Assembly: GCF_006716865.1 (NCBI RefSeq)
Contig: NZ_VFPT01000001.1
Location: 2,785,001-2,849,000 of the forward strand
Direction: 5' to 3'
DNA: 64,000 nt
Origin: Roseinatronobacter monicus
GTDB taxonomy: Bacteria > Pseudomonadota > Alphaproteobacteria > Rhodobacterales > Rhodobacteraceae
Below are positions 53,290 through 61,943 of this stretch, piece by piece. The notes beneath the pieces were generated by a model. The model ran no database searches and had not been told where the DNA came from. It saw only the letters and a program-made list of their open reading frames with translations. How positions within the stretch are numbered: the first letter of the stretch is position 1; every line of letters starts with the position of its first letter. A program made the position numbers and the translations under genes.

Positions 53290-54186
53290 ATGGCGAACGT
53301 ATCGGCATTGAAAATCGCGCTGCTGACCACGCTTGCAATGCTGGCCTTTGCTGCAAATTCCGTGCTCAACAGGGTTGCCCTTGCACAAGGCGAAGCGGAT
53401 GCGCTGACCTATACGGGTGTAAGGCTGGCCTCTGGTGCGGTGATGTTGGCGCTTATCCTGGCCTATCGGGGGGCTTGGCTGCGCGCACCCCGGATTGGCG
53501 GCAGTTTTGCGGGGGCGCTGGCGCTGTTTGTCTACGCGATTGCCTTTTCCTATGCCTATCTGGAACTCAGCGCGGGAACCGGTGCGCTGGTGTTGTTTGC
53601 GGCGGTGCAGATCGGCATGCTGGGCTGGGCTATTTTCAGAGGCGACAGGCCCGGTCTGTTGGAGTGGACCGGATTCGGTGTGGCGATCATATTTCTGGTG
53701 CTGTTGTTGATGCCGGGACTGAGCGCGCCCGATCCGCTGGGCGCGGGCCTGATGGTCATGGCGGGGCTTGCATGGGCGGCCTACACGTTGATCGGGCGCG
53801 GGTCTTCCGCCCCGCTTGTCGACACTGGCGGCAATTTCATACGCTGCCTGCCCATCGCGCTTTTGCTGATCGTGCCGGGGGTGCTTTGGCAGACCACAAG
53901 CCTGGCGGGCTGGCTGTATGCCATGGCCTCGGGCGCGCTTGCGTCGGGGCTGGGATATGCGATCTGGTACAGCGTTCTGCCCAGACTGGAGCGCAGCACC
54001 GCCGCCTATGTGCAACTGACGGTCCCGGCAATTGCGGCAGCAGGCGGTGTGCTGTTCATCGCAGAGCCGCTGACTTTGCGCCTTGTGCTGTGTTCCGCAG
54101 GCATTCTGGGCGGTGTGGGGTTGACGCTATGGGGCGCAGATACGCGCAGGCGAAACGCCACAAAATCCGGCGCAGCGATGCGTTGA
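53290..54186 (+). CDS. EamA/DMT-family transporter
   Basis: A 298-residue inner-membrane protein with ten hydrophobic segments in two EamA repeats: AMLAFAANSVLNRVAL at the start, LFVYAIAFSYAYLELSAGTG at the end of repeat one, then MAGLAWAAYTLIGRGSS and TAAYVQLTVPAIAAAGGVLF in repeat two. The family exports metabolites or amino acids; the substrate cannot be told. The start is ATG 53290; the open frame upstream is not family-like. Confidence 0.9.
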   Translation: MANVSALKIALLTTLAMLAFAANSVLNRVALAQGEADALTYTGVRLASGAVMLALILAYRGAWLRAPRIGGSFAGALALFVYAIAFSYAYLELSAGTGALVLFAAVQIGMLGWAIFRGDRPGLLEWTGFGVAIIFLVLLLMPGLSAPDPLGAGLMVMAGLAWAAYTLIGRGSSAPLVDTGGNFIRCLPIALLLIVPGVLWQTTSLAGWLYAMASGALASGLGYAIWYSVLPRLERSTAAYVQLTVPAIAAAGGVLFIAEPLTLRLVLCSAGILGGVGLTLWGADTRRRNATKSGAAMR

Positions 54187-54240
54187 TGCGCGGCTATAGT
54201 CCTGCTGCCCCCTACGCGGGAGGAGGCAGCAGGGACGAGG

Positions 54241-54519
54241 TTACTTCGTCAGAACAAGGTCAAAATCTTCGTCGTAATAAGCGTGAACCGAGACAAAGGG
54301 CCGATCCCCCGCGGCCTCGAACACATAGACATGCAGCGCGTCTTCATTCATCGTGACGCGGCAGGTCACATCGCCTTGCGCCAAGCCTTCGGGGCATTCC
54401 GCCAGATCAATATGCGGGACAGAGCTTTCGAAATCGGCATAGACATAGCGGCCCGGTTCCTGTGCAAAAGCGGGCACGGCGATCAGGCAACTTGCTGCGG
54501 CAATCAGAATGCGGTTCAT
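54241..54519 (-). CDS. Small secreted protein, unknown function
   Basis: A 92-residue protein with a signal peptide (MNRILIAAASCLIAVPAFAQ, cleavage after AFA). The mature part of about 73 residues is acidic, with two cysteines (LAECPEG and DVTCRVT) likely bonded in the periplasm, and beta-rich. No family was recognised. The gene stands alone between the transporter and two unknown genes on the same strand. Confidence 0.65.
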   Translation of the reverse strand: MNRILIAAASCLIAVPAFAQEPGRYVYADFESSVPHIDLAECPEGLAQGDVTCRVTMNEDALHVYVFEAAGDRPFVSVHAYYDEDFDLVLTK

Positions 54520-54549
54520 GGGGCGTTTCCTTTATTGTGTGTCTTTGGG

Positions 54550-55080
54550 TTAATGGGAGAGGGGATCGGGCTGTGCATGATGGCTCAGCAAGACCTGCAT
54601 GCTGGCCAGTAGCGGCGCATCGGGCACGCCATCGCACAGAACTTGGGCGATAACCTGCGCTTGCCCCTGCTGGCCTTTGCGCAGCGCTTTGAGCAATGCG
54701 ACAAGGCGGCGTTCGTCCGGTGTCAGCCAGATACGGCAACAGGCGCAGTCCTCGGGGTTGAAGGTGACGGGCGTCTTGCGGGCCATGCGCAACGACTGAA
54801 CCACAGTGACAATGTCATAGCACAACACCCCTGCCTGCCGTGATCCGACATGCGCTGCGGCAATGCGCATCGCCATCAGCCAGCCATGACTGTCAGGTTG
54901 CGCGAAATTCTGGAAATGCCAGCGCAGCAGCGCGAGGGAAAGGCGCTCGAAACGCTCAAGCCCCAGATCGTCCAGATGGACCTCATCCGGTCGCCCTACG
55001 CGGGAAGGACCATGTGCGCGTTGATATGCGAATTGCGGGCGGGCGCTGCCTTGTGCGCGAGGGCGGTCATGATGTGACAT
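54550..55080 (-). CDS. Conserved hypothetical protein with CxCC motif
   Basis: A 176-residue soluble, mostly helical protein starting at ATG 55080 (MSHHDRPRAQG). The middle reads RLSLALLRWHFQNFAQPDSH and GVLCYDIVTVVQSL; FNPEDCACCRIWLTPDERRL carries a C-x-C-C cluster, a candidate metal or redox site. It overlaps the end of the small upstream gene by 14 bases, so the two are coupled. I do not recognise the family. Confidence 0.6.
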   Translation of the reverse strand: MSHHDRPRAQGSARPQFAYQRAHGPSRVGRPDEVHLDDLGLERFERLSLALLRWHFQNFAQPDSHGWLMAMRIAAAHVGSRQAGVLCYDIVTVVQSLRMARKTPVTFNPEDCACCRIWLTPDERRLVALLKALRKGQQGQAQVIAQVLCDGVPDAPLLASMQVLLSHHAQPDPLSH

Positions 55081-55279
55081 GGCGCACCCTTTGGGATGGG
55101 GCCGCAAATTCGGGCCCGTCATGGCGGATCGGGCGGCCCAGCGGGATTGTTCCGGGGTGCTGCGCATGGCGGTCAAACAGCATTTCCAGCAAGCGCGGCT
55201 CCAGCCCGCAGCCATGTTCACTGGCTGTGGCATCCATAGCCAGCATTTCGATCAATAAGGAATGATGAGGGTCAGTCAC
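55067..55279 (-). CDS. Small hypothetical protein, coupled to 54550-55080
   Basis: A 70-residue protein (MTDPHHSLLIEMLAMDATAS start) containing EPRLLEMLFDRHAQ. No signal peptide or membrane segment is visible. It overlaps the next gene by 14 bases and a hairpin precedes it. Function unknown. Confidence 0.55.
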   Translation of the reverse strand: MTDPHHSLLIEMLAMDATASEHGCGLEPRLLEMLFDRHAQHPGTIPLGRPIRHDGPEFAAPSQRVRHVTS

Positions 55280-55558
55280 GACATCTCCGGCAAAAACAGG
55301 GTGGGTTTGGGTCTGTTTTGCCGGGCGGCCTGAACTTGGGGGTATCAGGCGGCTGGGTTACTCATACCTGACAAAATTACTCGCCTTTGTAAAGATGTTT
55401 CTCATGGGCATGAAAAGGAAGACCTGCGCGCGCCATTGCGCAGGATCGGCGCTGCCTGATCCCGCCCCGTTATTTGCTATACAGATTTGAAGTCGCCCTA
55501 CATGCCCACATCGCGCAAGCTGGTTTTGAGGTGCTTGTGTGCTGATGGGCGCGCAAGG
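55280..55558. promoter_or_regulatory. Leader region with hairpin before 55067-55279
   Basis: Between the small unknown gene and the end of fmt. Bases 55287-55324 form a hairpin: CCGGCAAAAACAG pairs with CTGTTTTGCCGG with one bulged A, and a 13-base loop. It lies 7 bases upstream of the small gene's start on the minus strand, so it would be in the leader transcript, or would end fmt transcription. I see no gene here. Confidence 0.4.
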
Positions 55559-56452
55559 TTATGCGCGCGCGCCCCCTGCTGCTCCGCGCAGCATCTCATC
55601 TGCCGACATGGCGCGTTTGCCTTCGCGTTGCACCTCCAGCACCTCGACCGCGCCGGTCCCGCAGGCCACCGTCAAGCCGTGCAAGATTGTCCCCGGTGCG
55701 CCCTGCCCCACCACGGCGCGCGCATTCAGCAGTTTCAGCCGCCCGAACGGGCTGTCAAACCAGACGCCGGGAAAGGGCGAGAGGCCCCGGATATGGCGCG
55801 CGACCTCATCCGCCGGGCGGGTCCAGTCCATGCGCGCCTCGGATTTGTCGATCTTGGCGGCATAGGTGACGCCCTCTTGCGGCTGCGGCGTGGGGGTCAG
55901 ATCATGGTATTCGGCCAATGCGCGGGTGATCAGCGCGGTCCCCATCGTGGACAACCGGTCGTGCAAGGTCTGGGCTGTGTCGAGGGGCGCAATCGGTGTG
56001 GCGTCGCGCAACAGGACGGGGCCAGTGTCCAGCCCCGCCTCCATCTGCATGATGCAGATGCCCGTCTCTGCATCGCCCGCCATGATCGCGCGCTGGATGG
56101 GTGCGGCCCCGCGCCAGCGCGGCAGCAGGCTGGCATGAATGTTCAGGCAGCCAAAGCGCGGCGCATCCAGCACCGCTTGCGGCAGGATCAGCCCGTAAGC
56201 GACCACGACAGCAATATCGGCCTCAAAGGCGGCAAACTCGGTCTGCGCGGCGGGGTCTTTCAAGCTGGCGGGGTGGCGTACATCCAGACCAAGCGCCTCA
56301 GCCCGCGCATGCACAGGTGTCAGGCGCGGTTTTTTGCCTCGGCCCGCAGGGCGCGGCGGCTGGGAATAGACGCAGACCACATCATGCGCGGCATGAACGG
56401 CCTTTAATGCGGGGACCGAGAATTCGGGCGTGCCCATGAAGATAACGCGCAT
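55559..56452 (-). CDS. fmt: Methionyl-tRNA formyltransferase
   Basis: A 297-residue enzyme formylating initiator Met-tRNA with 10-formyl-[22 protein letters not shown] at the start, [39 protein letters not shown] (catalytic N, H and later D in [13 protein letters not shown]) are diagnostic, and a C-terminal tRNA-binding domain follows. The start is ATG 56452. It forms an operon with two deformylase-type genes upstream, so formylation and deformylation are encoded together. Confidence 0.97.
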   Translation of the reverse strand: MRVIFMGTPEFSVPALKAVHAAHDVVCVYSQPPRPAGRGKKPRLTPVHARAEALGLDVRHPASLKDPAAQTEFAAFEADIAVVVAYGLILPQAVLDAPRFGCLNIHASLLPRWRGAAPIQRAIMAGDAETGICIMQMEAGLDTGPVLLRDATPIAPLDTAQTLHDRLSTMGTALITRALAEYHDLTPTPQPQEGVTYAAKIDKSEARMDWTRPADEVARHIRGLSPFPGVWFDSPFGRLKLLNARAVVGQGAPGTILHGLTVACGTGAVEVLEVQREGKRAMSADEMLRGAAGGARA

Positions 56453-56477
56453 CCTGTCAGTCCTTTCCAGCCCAAGT

Positions 56478-56972
56478 TTAGCCCGCTTTGCGCGCACGGC
56501 GCAGCAGCATATCGCGCTTGAGTTTGCTCAGATGGTCGAAATACATCCGGCCATTCAGATGGTCGATCTGATGTTGCACACTCGTCGCCCAAAGGTGCAC
56601 GAAATCGCGCTGCTCGACCTCGCCCGCGTCATTGAGGAACTGCACTGTCACCGCGCGGGGCCGCTCGATCTGCGCCCAGACACCGGGCAGATTGGGACTG
56701 CCTTCATCATGGGCGCGCAGCTTGGCGCTGGCATGCAGGATTTCGGGGTTGGCCATACGCACAACCTGCCCGCGCCCCTCGGACGCATCAACCACGGCAA
56801 GGCGTAGCATGACGCCGATCTGCGGGGCGGCAAGGCCGACACCCGGCATCGCTTCCATCGTGTCGGTCATATCGGCCCAGTGGGCGCGGATTTCGTCTGT
56901 GATCTCGGCCACTGGCTCGGCGACCATGCGCAGCCGCTTGTCGGGCCACGGGATGCAGGCGCGTACGCTCAC
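56478..56972 (-). CDS. Peptide deformylase-like protein lacking catalytic residues
   Basis: A 164-residue paralogue of peptide deformylase. Motif 1 [10 protein letters not shown] (44-53) is intact. Motif 2, normally EGCLS with the metal-binding cysteine, here reads EGSPNLP (90-96). Motif 3, normally QHELDH with the catalytic glutamate, here reads QHQIDH (133-138). The fold is surely shared, but normal metal binding and catalysis are not expected. It may be a regulatory or ribosome-associated pseudo-enzyme. It starts at a GTG overlapping the def stop (GTGA) and precedes fmt by 25 bases. Confidence 0.88.
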   Translation of the reverse strand: MSVRACIPWPDKRLRMVAEPVAEITDEIRAHWADMTDTMEAMPGVGLAAPQIGVMLRLAVVDASEGRGQVVRMANPEILHASAKLRAHDEGSPNLPGVWAQIERPRAVTVQFLNDAGEVEQRDFVHLWATSVQHQIDHLNGRMYFDHLSKLKRDMLLRRARKAG

Positions 56973-57490
56973 CCCCGCGCCTTGTCACGCTTGAGTTTCT
57001 GCATCTTGCGGGTGATCATGCTGCGTTTGATCGTGCCCAGATGGTCGATGAACAGCTTGCCATTCAGGTGGTCCAGCTCGTGCTGGGCGCAGGTGGCCCA
57101 CAGCCCGTCAAATTCTTCTTCATGGATTTTGCCGTCCAGCCCGGTCCAGCGCAGGGTCGCCAGTTTGGGGCGGGTAACTTCGGCATAATGTTCGGGAATC
57201 GACAGGCAGCCTTCTTCATAGGTGTTCACCTCTTCCGAGGTGGCGATGATTTCGGGGTTGATCAACACCATCGGGCGGGGGCTTTCGCCCTCTTCCTTGA
57301 CGCAATCCATCACAAACAGACGCTTGAGTACACCGACCTGCGGCGCCGCAAGGCCCACGCCCGGCGCGTCATACATCGTTTGCAGCATATCCTCGGCCAG
57401 TTTGCCGATATCAGCGCTCACAGCCCCAATCGGCTCGCAGAGCTTCTTGAGGCGCGGGTCGGGGTGGATCAGGATCGGGCGAATACTCAT
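56969..57490 (-). CDS. def: Peptide deformylase
   Basis: A 173-residue metalloenzyme that removes the N-formyl group from new proteins. All three motifs are intact: [10 protein letters not shown] (44-53), EGCLS (93-97) and QHELDH (136-141). The start is ATG 57490 (MSIRPILIHPDPRL); longer open frame upstream is not family-like. First gene of def, def-like, fmt; divergent from the PatB-type aminotransferase 98 bases away. Confidence 0.97.
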   Translation of the reverse strand: MSIRPILIHPDPRLKKLCEPIGAVSADIGKLAEDMLQTMYDAPGVGLAAPQVGVLKRLFVMDCVKEEGESPRPMVLINPEIIATSEEVNTYEEGCLSIPEHYAEVTRPKLATLRWTGLDGKIHEEEFDGLWATCAQHELDHLNGKLFIDHLGTIKRSMITRKMQKLKRDKARG

Positions 57491-57588
57491 GACGCGCGAT
57501 GTAAGCCAAGCCAATGCGCCGTTCAATGGCTTTTGTGCTTGCACTGCGCGGACGGGCGGGCCAGCTTCGGGCCAAACGGAGGGCAGAC

Positions 57589-58761
57589 ATGAATTTCGAC
57601 CAGACAATCGACCGGCGCGGCACCCATTCCATGAAGTGGGACATGATGCAGGAACGCTACGGCGTGTCACCAGATACAGGCGTGTCCATGTGGGTGGCAG
57701 ATATGGATTTCCGCCCGCCGCAAGCTGTTCAGGATGCGCTACAAAACGTCGTCGATCACGGCGTTTACGGCTATTTCGGGGATGATGTGGCCTACCGCGC
57801 GGCAATCTGCTGGTGGATGAGCAACCGCCACGGCTGGAATGTGGACCCCGCGCATATCTTCACCACGCATGGGCTGGTCAATGCAGTGGGCCTGTGCCTG
57901 CATACATGGACGCAGCCGGGCGATGGGGTGGTGCTGTTCACGCCAGTATATCATGCCTTTGCGCGCACCATCCATGCGGCGGGGCGGCGTGTGGTGGAAT
58001 GCCCGCTGGCGCTGGTGAACGGGCGCTATGAGATGGATTTTGACACCGCCGATTCCCTGATGGCCGGGGATGAGCGCATGCTGATCCTGTGTTCGCCGCA
58101 TAATCCCGGTGGCCGCGTCTGGACGGTCGAGGAATTGCGCGGTGTGGCCGCGTTCTGCGCACGCCATGACCTGCTGTTGGTGTCAGATGAGATTCACCAC
58201 GATCTGGTCATGCCCGGCTATACCCACACGACCATGCCCATCGCGGCCCCGGATGTGCAGGAACGGCTGGTGATGCTGACCGCCGCTTCCAAGACCTTCA
58301 ACCTTGCGGGCACGCATTGCGGCAATGTTATCATCCCCGATGACAGCTTGCGACGCCAGTTCAGCGCGACCCTTGCGGCGATGGGTATTTCGCCAAATAC
58401 TTTTGGTCTGCACGCGGTGACGGCGGCCTATTCACCTGCGGGCGCTGAATGGGTCGATGCGCTGCGCGCGTATCTGGACGGCAATCGCAAACTGTTCGAC
58501 GAAGGCGTCAACGCGATCCCCGGTTTGCGGTCGATGCCGCTGGAATCCACCTATCTGGCGTGGGTCGATTTTGCAGATACCGGCATGGACGTGGCCGAGT
58601 TTACCGCCCGCGTGGAGCGCGAGGCCCAGATTGCCGCCAATCACGGCCCGACCTTCGGCACCGGCGGCACCAGCTTTTTGCGCTTCAACCTTGGCGCGCC
58701 GCGATCCGTGATTGAGGACGCGGTGGCGCGTCTACAGCGCGCGTTCAAGGATTTGCAGTAA
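57589..58761 (+). CDS. PatB/MalY-type PLP enzyme (cystathionine beta-lyase)
   Basis: A 390-residue fold-type I PLP enzyme. FDQTIDRRGTHSMKWDMMQE and VSMWVADMDFRPP are the PatB/MalY start. ILCSPHNPGGRVWTVEEL, LVSDEIHHDLVMPG and the PLP lysine in LTAASKTFNLAGTH follow, and GTGGTSFLRFNLGAPR near the end holds the carboxylate-binding arginine. These enzymes split cystathionine to homocysteine or act as aminotransferases. ATG 57589 fits the family start. Confidence 0.93.
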   Translation: MNFDQTIDRRGTHSMKWDMMQERYGVSPDTGVSMWVADMDFRPPQAVQDALQNVVDHGVYGYFGDDVAYRAAICWWMSNRHGWNVDPAHIFTTHGLVNAVGLCLHTWTQPGDGVVLFTPVYHAFARTIHAAGRRVVECPLALVNGRYEMDFDTADSLMAGDERMLILCSPHNPGGRVWTVEELRGVAAFCARHDLLLVSDEIHHDLVMPGYTHTTMPIAAPDVQERLVMLTAASKTFNLAGTHCGNVIIPDDSLRRQFSATLAAMGISPNTFGLHAVTAAYSPAGAEWVDALRAYLDGNRKLFDEGVNAIPGLRSMPLESTYLAWVDFADTGMDVAEFTARVEREAQIAANHGPTFGTGGTSFLRFNLGAPRSVIEDAVARLQRAFKDLQ

Positions 58762-58849
58762 CTGTGCGCACAGCCCCTGCGCATGCGCGCAGATTGTTAT
58801 CGCAACACTTTGCACACAAATCAGTTGGATAACAAAAGGAGAGAGTGCA

Positions 58850-59830
58850 ATGGGCCAACTGGTCAATGGAGAATGGTCAAGCGAATGGTATGACACCAGC
58901 AAGACCGGCGGCGCGTTCAAACGCGACACCTCGCGGTTTCGCAACTGGGTGACAGCGGATGGCAGCGCTGGCCCCTCGGGCGAAGGCGGTTTCAAGGCCG
59001 AAGCCGGTCGGTATCATCTGTATGTGTCCTATGCCTGCCCTTGGGCGCATCGCACGCTGATTTTCCGTGCGCTGAAAGGGCTTGAAGACATGATCGACGT
59101 GTCCGCCGTCCATCCCGACATGCTGGCCGATGGCTGGACCTTCGACACCGATTTCGACGGGGCCACGGGGGACAAACTGTTCGGGTCTGATTACATGCGC
59201 GACATCTACACCCGCGCCGACCCCCAGATTTCGGGCCGCGTGACAGTGCCGGTGCTGTGGGACAAAGCGCAGGGCAAGATCGTTTCAAACGAATCGGCAG
59301 AAATTATCCGCATGCTCAACTCGGCCTTTGACGGGCTGACCGGCAACACGGATGACTACTACCCCGAAAACCTGCGCGCCCAGATCGACGAGGTCAACGC
59401 GCGCATCTATGATGAAGTGAATAACGGCGTCTACAAATCCGGCTTCGCCACCACGCAAGAAGCGTATGAAAAGGCCGTCATCCCGCTGTTCGAGGCGCTG
59501 GACTGGCTGGAAGAGCATCTGTCAACGCGGCGCTACCTGATGGGCGACACCCTGACCGAGGCCGATTGGCGGTTGTTCACCACGCTTGTGCGCTTTGACA
59601 GCGTGTATCACCTGCATTTCAAATGCAACCGCCGCCGTATCGTCGATTATCCGGCACTCTGGGCCTATACGCGTGATCTGTACCAGCACCCCGGTGTGGC
59701 CCCGACAGTGCATTTCGATCACATCGTGCGCCATTATCATTACAGCCACGACACGATCAATCCAAACCGGATCATCCCGATCAATCCGGTGCTGGAGTTT
59801 GATGCGCCCCATAACCGTGCAACGCTCTGA
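58850..59830 (+). CDS. Glutathionyl-hydroquinone reductase (YqjG/ECM4-type GST)
   Basis: A 326-residue xi-class glutathione transferase. The catalytic cysteine lies in YVSYACPWAHRTLIFR (CPWA motif). GRVTVPVLWDKAQGKIVSNE with SAEIIRMLNS forms the glutathione site, and GDTLTEADWRLFTTLVRFD with HFKCNRRRI lies in the C-terminal domain. Such enzymes reduce glutathionyl-quinones. Start ATG 58850 after AGGAGAG. A hairpin that could also affect the next gene follows. Confidence 0.94.
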   Translation: MGQLVNGEWSSEWYDTSKTGGAFKRDTSRFRNWVTADGSAGPSGEGGFKAEAGRYHLYVSYACPWAHRTLIFRALKGLEDMIDVSAVHPDMLADGWTFDTDFDGATGDKLFGSDYMRDIYTRADPQISGRVTVPVLWDKAQGKIVSNESAEIIRMLNSAFDGLTGNTDDYYPENLRAQIDEVNARIYDEVNNGVYKSGFATTQEAYEKAVIPLFEALDWLEEHLSTRRYLMGDTLTEADWRLFTTLVRFDSVYHLHFKCNRRRIVDYPALWAYTRDLYQHPGVAPTVHFDHIVRHYHYSHDTINPNRIIPINPVLEFDAPHNRATL

Positions 59831-59851
59831 GAATATCACATAAAAGCGACT

Positions 59852-59899
59852 CCCCCTGAAGGGTCGCATGCGCTAGCGTGTCGTAAAATCTTCAGGGGG
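59852..59899 (+). promoter_or_regulatory. Inverted repeat masking the ribosome binding site of 59904
   Basis: CCCCCTGAAG (59852-59861) is the perfect reverse complement of CTTCAGGGGG (59890-59899). The right arm contains AGGGGG, the only Shine-Dalgarno candidate, four bases before ATG 59904. In RNA the left arm could cover the binding site, or the structure could help end the upstream transcript. Confidence 0.5.
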
Positions 59900-59903
59900 C
59901 TTT

Positions 59904-61082
59904 ATGCGTATTTTTCCAGTATTGGCGGCTGTTCTTTCATTTGGCTTTGCATCGGCGGTGCAGGCCCAAAGTTGCGGGGGCAATTTCGGCAGTTTTGTCG
60001 ATGGGCTGAAATCAGAGGCGGCCAGCAAAGGGCATGACCGATCCCGGATCGACAGTTTCTTTCGCAATGTCCGGCAGGAACAGGGCGTCATCAACGCCGA
60101 CCGTCGCCAAGGCATTTTTCAGCGCCCGTTTCTGGATTTCTCGCGTGCGCTGATATCGCAAGGCCGGATAACCAACGGCCGGCGCAATCATGAACGCTAC
60201 CGCGCCGTGTTCGAGCGCGCGCAACAGCAATATGGCGTTCCGCCCGGCATCTTGCTGGCCTTCTGGGCGTTCGAGACGGATTATGGCGCCGTACAGGGCG
60301 ATTTTAACACCGTGAACGCCCTTGTCACTCTGGCGCATGATTGCCGCAGACCGGAATTGTTCCGCCCGCAAGTTTTCGCGGCAATCGAAATGTATCGGCG
60401 CGGCATGCTGGACCCTGTGCAAACCCGTGGCGCATGGGCGGGCGAGATTGGGATGGTGCAGAAACTTCCATCCGATATCATTAACTACGCAGTGGATGGC
60501 GATGGCGACGGGCGGATTGATCTGCAACGCTCGGCCCCTGATGCGCTGATGTCTGCCGCCGCCATGCTGCGCGGCAAGGGCTGGCGCGCGAACGAGCCGT
60601 GGCTGCATGAGGTCGCCCTGCCCCAAGGGCTGGACCTGCGACGCACAGGCATCCGCACAGAAATGACCGTCAACGAATGGCAACAACTGGGCGTGCGCCC
60701 GACACATGGCAGCCTGCCCTCGGGCAATCTGCGCGCCTCTGTCATTGTGCCGCAAGGGCACCGTGGGCCAGCTTTCATGGTGTTTCACAACTACCGCGTT
60801 CTGTTTGAGTGGAACCAGAGCTTTATCTATGTGACCACTGCGGCCTATTTCGCCACCCGACTGAGCGGCGCGCCAGTCTATCAGGCCGGAAACCCTGAAA
60901 CCGGCCTCAATCAGGATCAGATGCGCCAGTTGCAACAACAGCTTGCGCAGCGTGGCTTTGATGTGGGGGGAATTGACGGCATTCTGGGGGCGAACACGCG
61001 CGCGGCAGTGCAGGATGTGCAAGCGGAGCTGGGCTTGCCTGCGGATGGCTGGCCAACGCCGCAGCTTTTGAGGATGCTCTGA
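59904..61082 (+). CDS. Lytic murein transglycosylase (SLT_2) with peptidoglycan-binding domain
   Basis: A 392-residue periplasmic MltB-type transglycosylase that cleaves peptidoglycan glycan strands. The signal peptide is residues 1-22 (VLAAVLSFGFASAVQA). The SLT_2 domain (about 25-310) holds LLAFWAFETDYGAVQGDFN with the catalytic glutamate, GAWAGEIGMVQKLPSDI and AAMLRGKGWRANEPW. A C-terminal PG_binding_1 domain (about 330-390) ends QRGFDVGGIDGILGANTRAA. The length suits this family in alphaproteobacteria. Confidence 0.94.
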   Translation: MRIFPVLAAVLSFGFASAVQAQSCGGNFGSFVDGLKSEAASKGHDRSRIDSFFRNVRQEQGVINADRRQGIFQRPFLDFSRALISQGRITNGRRNHERYRAVFERAQQQYGVPPGILLAFWAFETDYGAVQGDFNTVNALVTLAHDCRRPELFRPQVFAAIEMYRRGMLDPVQTRGAWAGEIGMVQKLPSDIINYAVDGDGDGRIDLQRSAPDALMSAAAMLRGKGWRANEPWLHEVALPQGLDLRRTGIRTEMTVNEWQQLGVRPTHGSLPSGNLRASVIVPQGHRGPAFMVFHNYRVLFEWNQSFIYVTTAAYFATRLSGAPVYQAGNPETGLNQDQMRQLQQQLAQRGFDVGGIDGILGANTRAAVQDVQAELGLPADGWPTPQLLRML

Positions 61083-61206
61083 TCGCGGCGTCTGGCGGTT
61101 CTTGGTAAATTCTTCTTGGTTTTGCGCTGCATTTCTTCCAATCTGGCTGCGATCTGCGCAGCCGGATCTTGACGGTATTTTAATTATTGGTTTTTGGAGG
61201 AAATAC

Positions 61207-61548
61207 ATGGGACGCCGAGATGATTTGATTGAACGCTATGCCTCTGATCTGCGGGATAAATGCGGGGTAGAGCCTGACATGGCATTGCTGCGCAAGGTGA
61301 CGATCGCATGCGGCCCGTCAATCTATAACGCCGATGCCAGCACGGTCGCCGCCACACAGAAGCACGAACTCGACACAGTGCGCCGGAATTTTCTGATGAA
61401 GAAACTCGGCCTGCCTGACGGGCAAGACCTGCATGATGCGATTGACGCCGTGATCGAACAATATGGCAGGTCAGAGCGCAACAAGTACCGTGCCGTGGTC
61501 TACTATTTGCTGACACGACATTTTGGCAAAGAAAGCGTCTACAGCTAA
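61207..61548 (+). CDS. DUF2853 family protein
   Basis: A 113-residue cytoplasmic protein with the DUF2853 pattern: MGRRDDLIERYASDLRDKCG, then KVTIACGPSIYNADASTVA, HELDTVRRNFLMKKLGL and YYLLTRHFGKESVY. The family is common in alphaproteobacteria and of unknown function. Start ATG 61207 after GGAGG (TTTTTGGAGGAAATAC). Confidence 0.88.
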   Translation: MGRRDDLIERYASDLRDKCGVEPDMALLRKVTIACGPSIYNADASTVAATQKHELDTVRRNFLMKKLGLPDGQDLHDAIDAVIEQYGRSERNKYRAVVYYLLTRHFGKESVYS

Positions 61549-61943
61549 ACGCGGCGAAGTGTCCAAAATCTGAGGTGTTAAAGACTTGCCCTTGCGCCGG
61601 GTGACGGCAATATTAGACCTATCTGGTCAGGACGACCGGGGTCTGATTCTTCCCGTGACGTGAAGGGCACGTGGGTGAGTGGGGTTCCGGCATGCCGGAA
61701 CCCCAAATCTACTAAAATGCCGTAACCTGAGAAAATTACTGCGGTCATCTGGTCTTGAACCGCTGAACTTGTATCCGACCGGCGGTGGTTTTTGACATGC
61801 TGATGCCTTGAAAACGGCAGATTTCCTTTGTGTAACAGGACGGTGTTCGGCAAGGAAACAGCATGGGTTGAAACCTGCGCGTTCCAAGCCCAAATTGTGT
61901 TCCAACAGCGTATCGCTATCGCGGCAGTTTTAAGGACAAGCAT
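61549..61943. other. Intergenic region before lon with 26-base palindrome
   Basis: No gene is seen in these about 395 bases. Bases 61680-61705 are a perfect palindrome (TGGGGTTCCGGCA and its complement), probably a transcription terminator for the DUF2853 gene or an operator. CTTGAA occurs near 61755 and 61808 and could belong to a heat-shock promoter for lon, but no convincing -10 was found. Confidence 0.45.

Noticed and set aside
61750..61830. Heat-shock (RpoH-type) promoter for lon
   Set aside because: CTTGAA occurs twice but no well-spaced -10 match was found, so it is not listed as a promoter.
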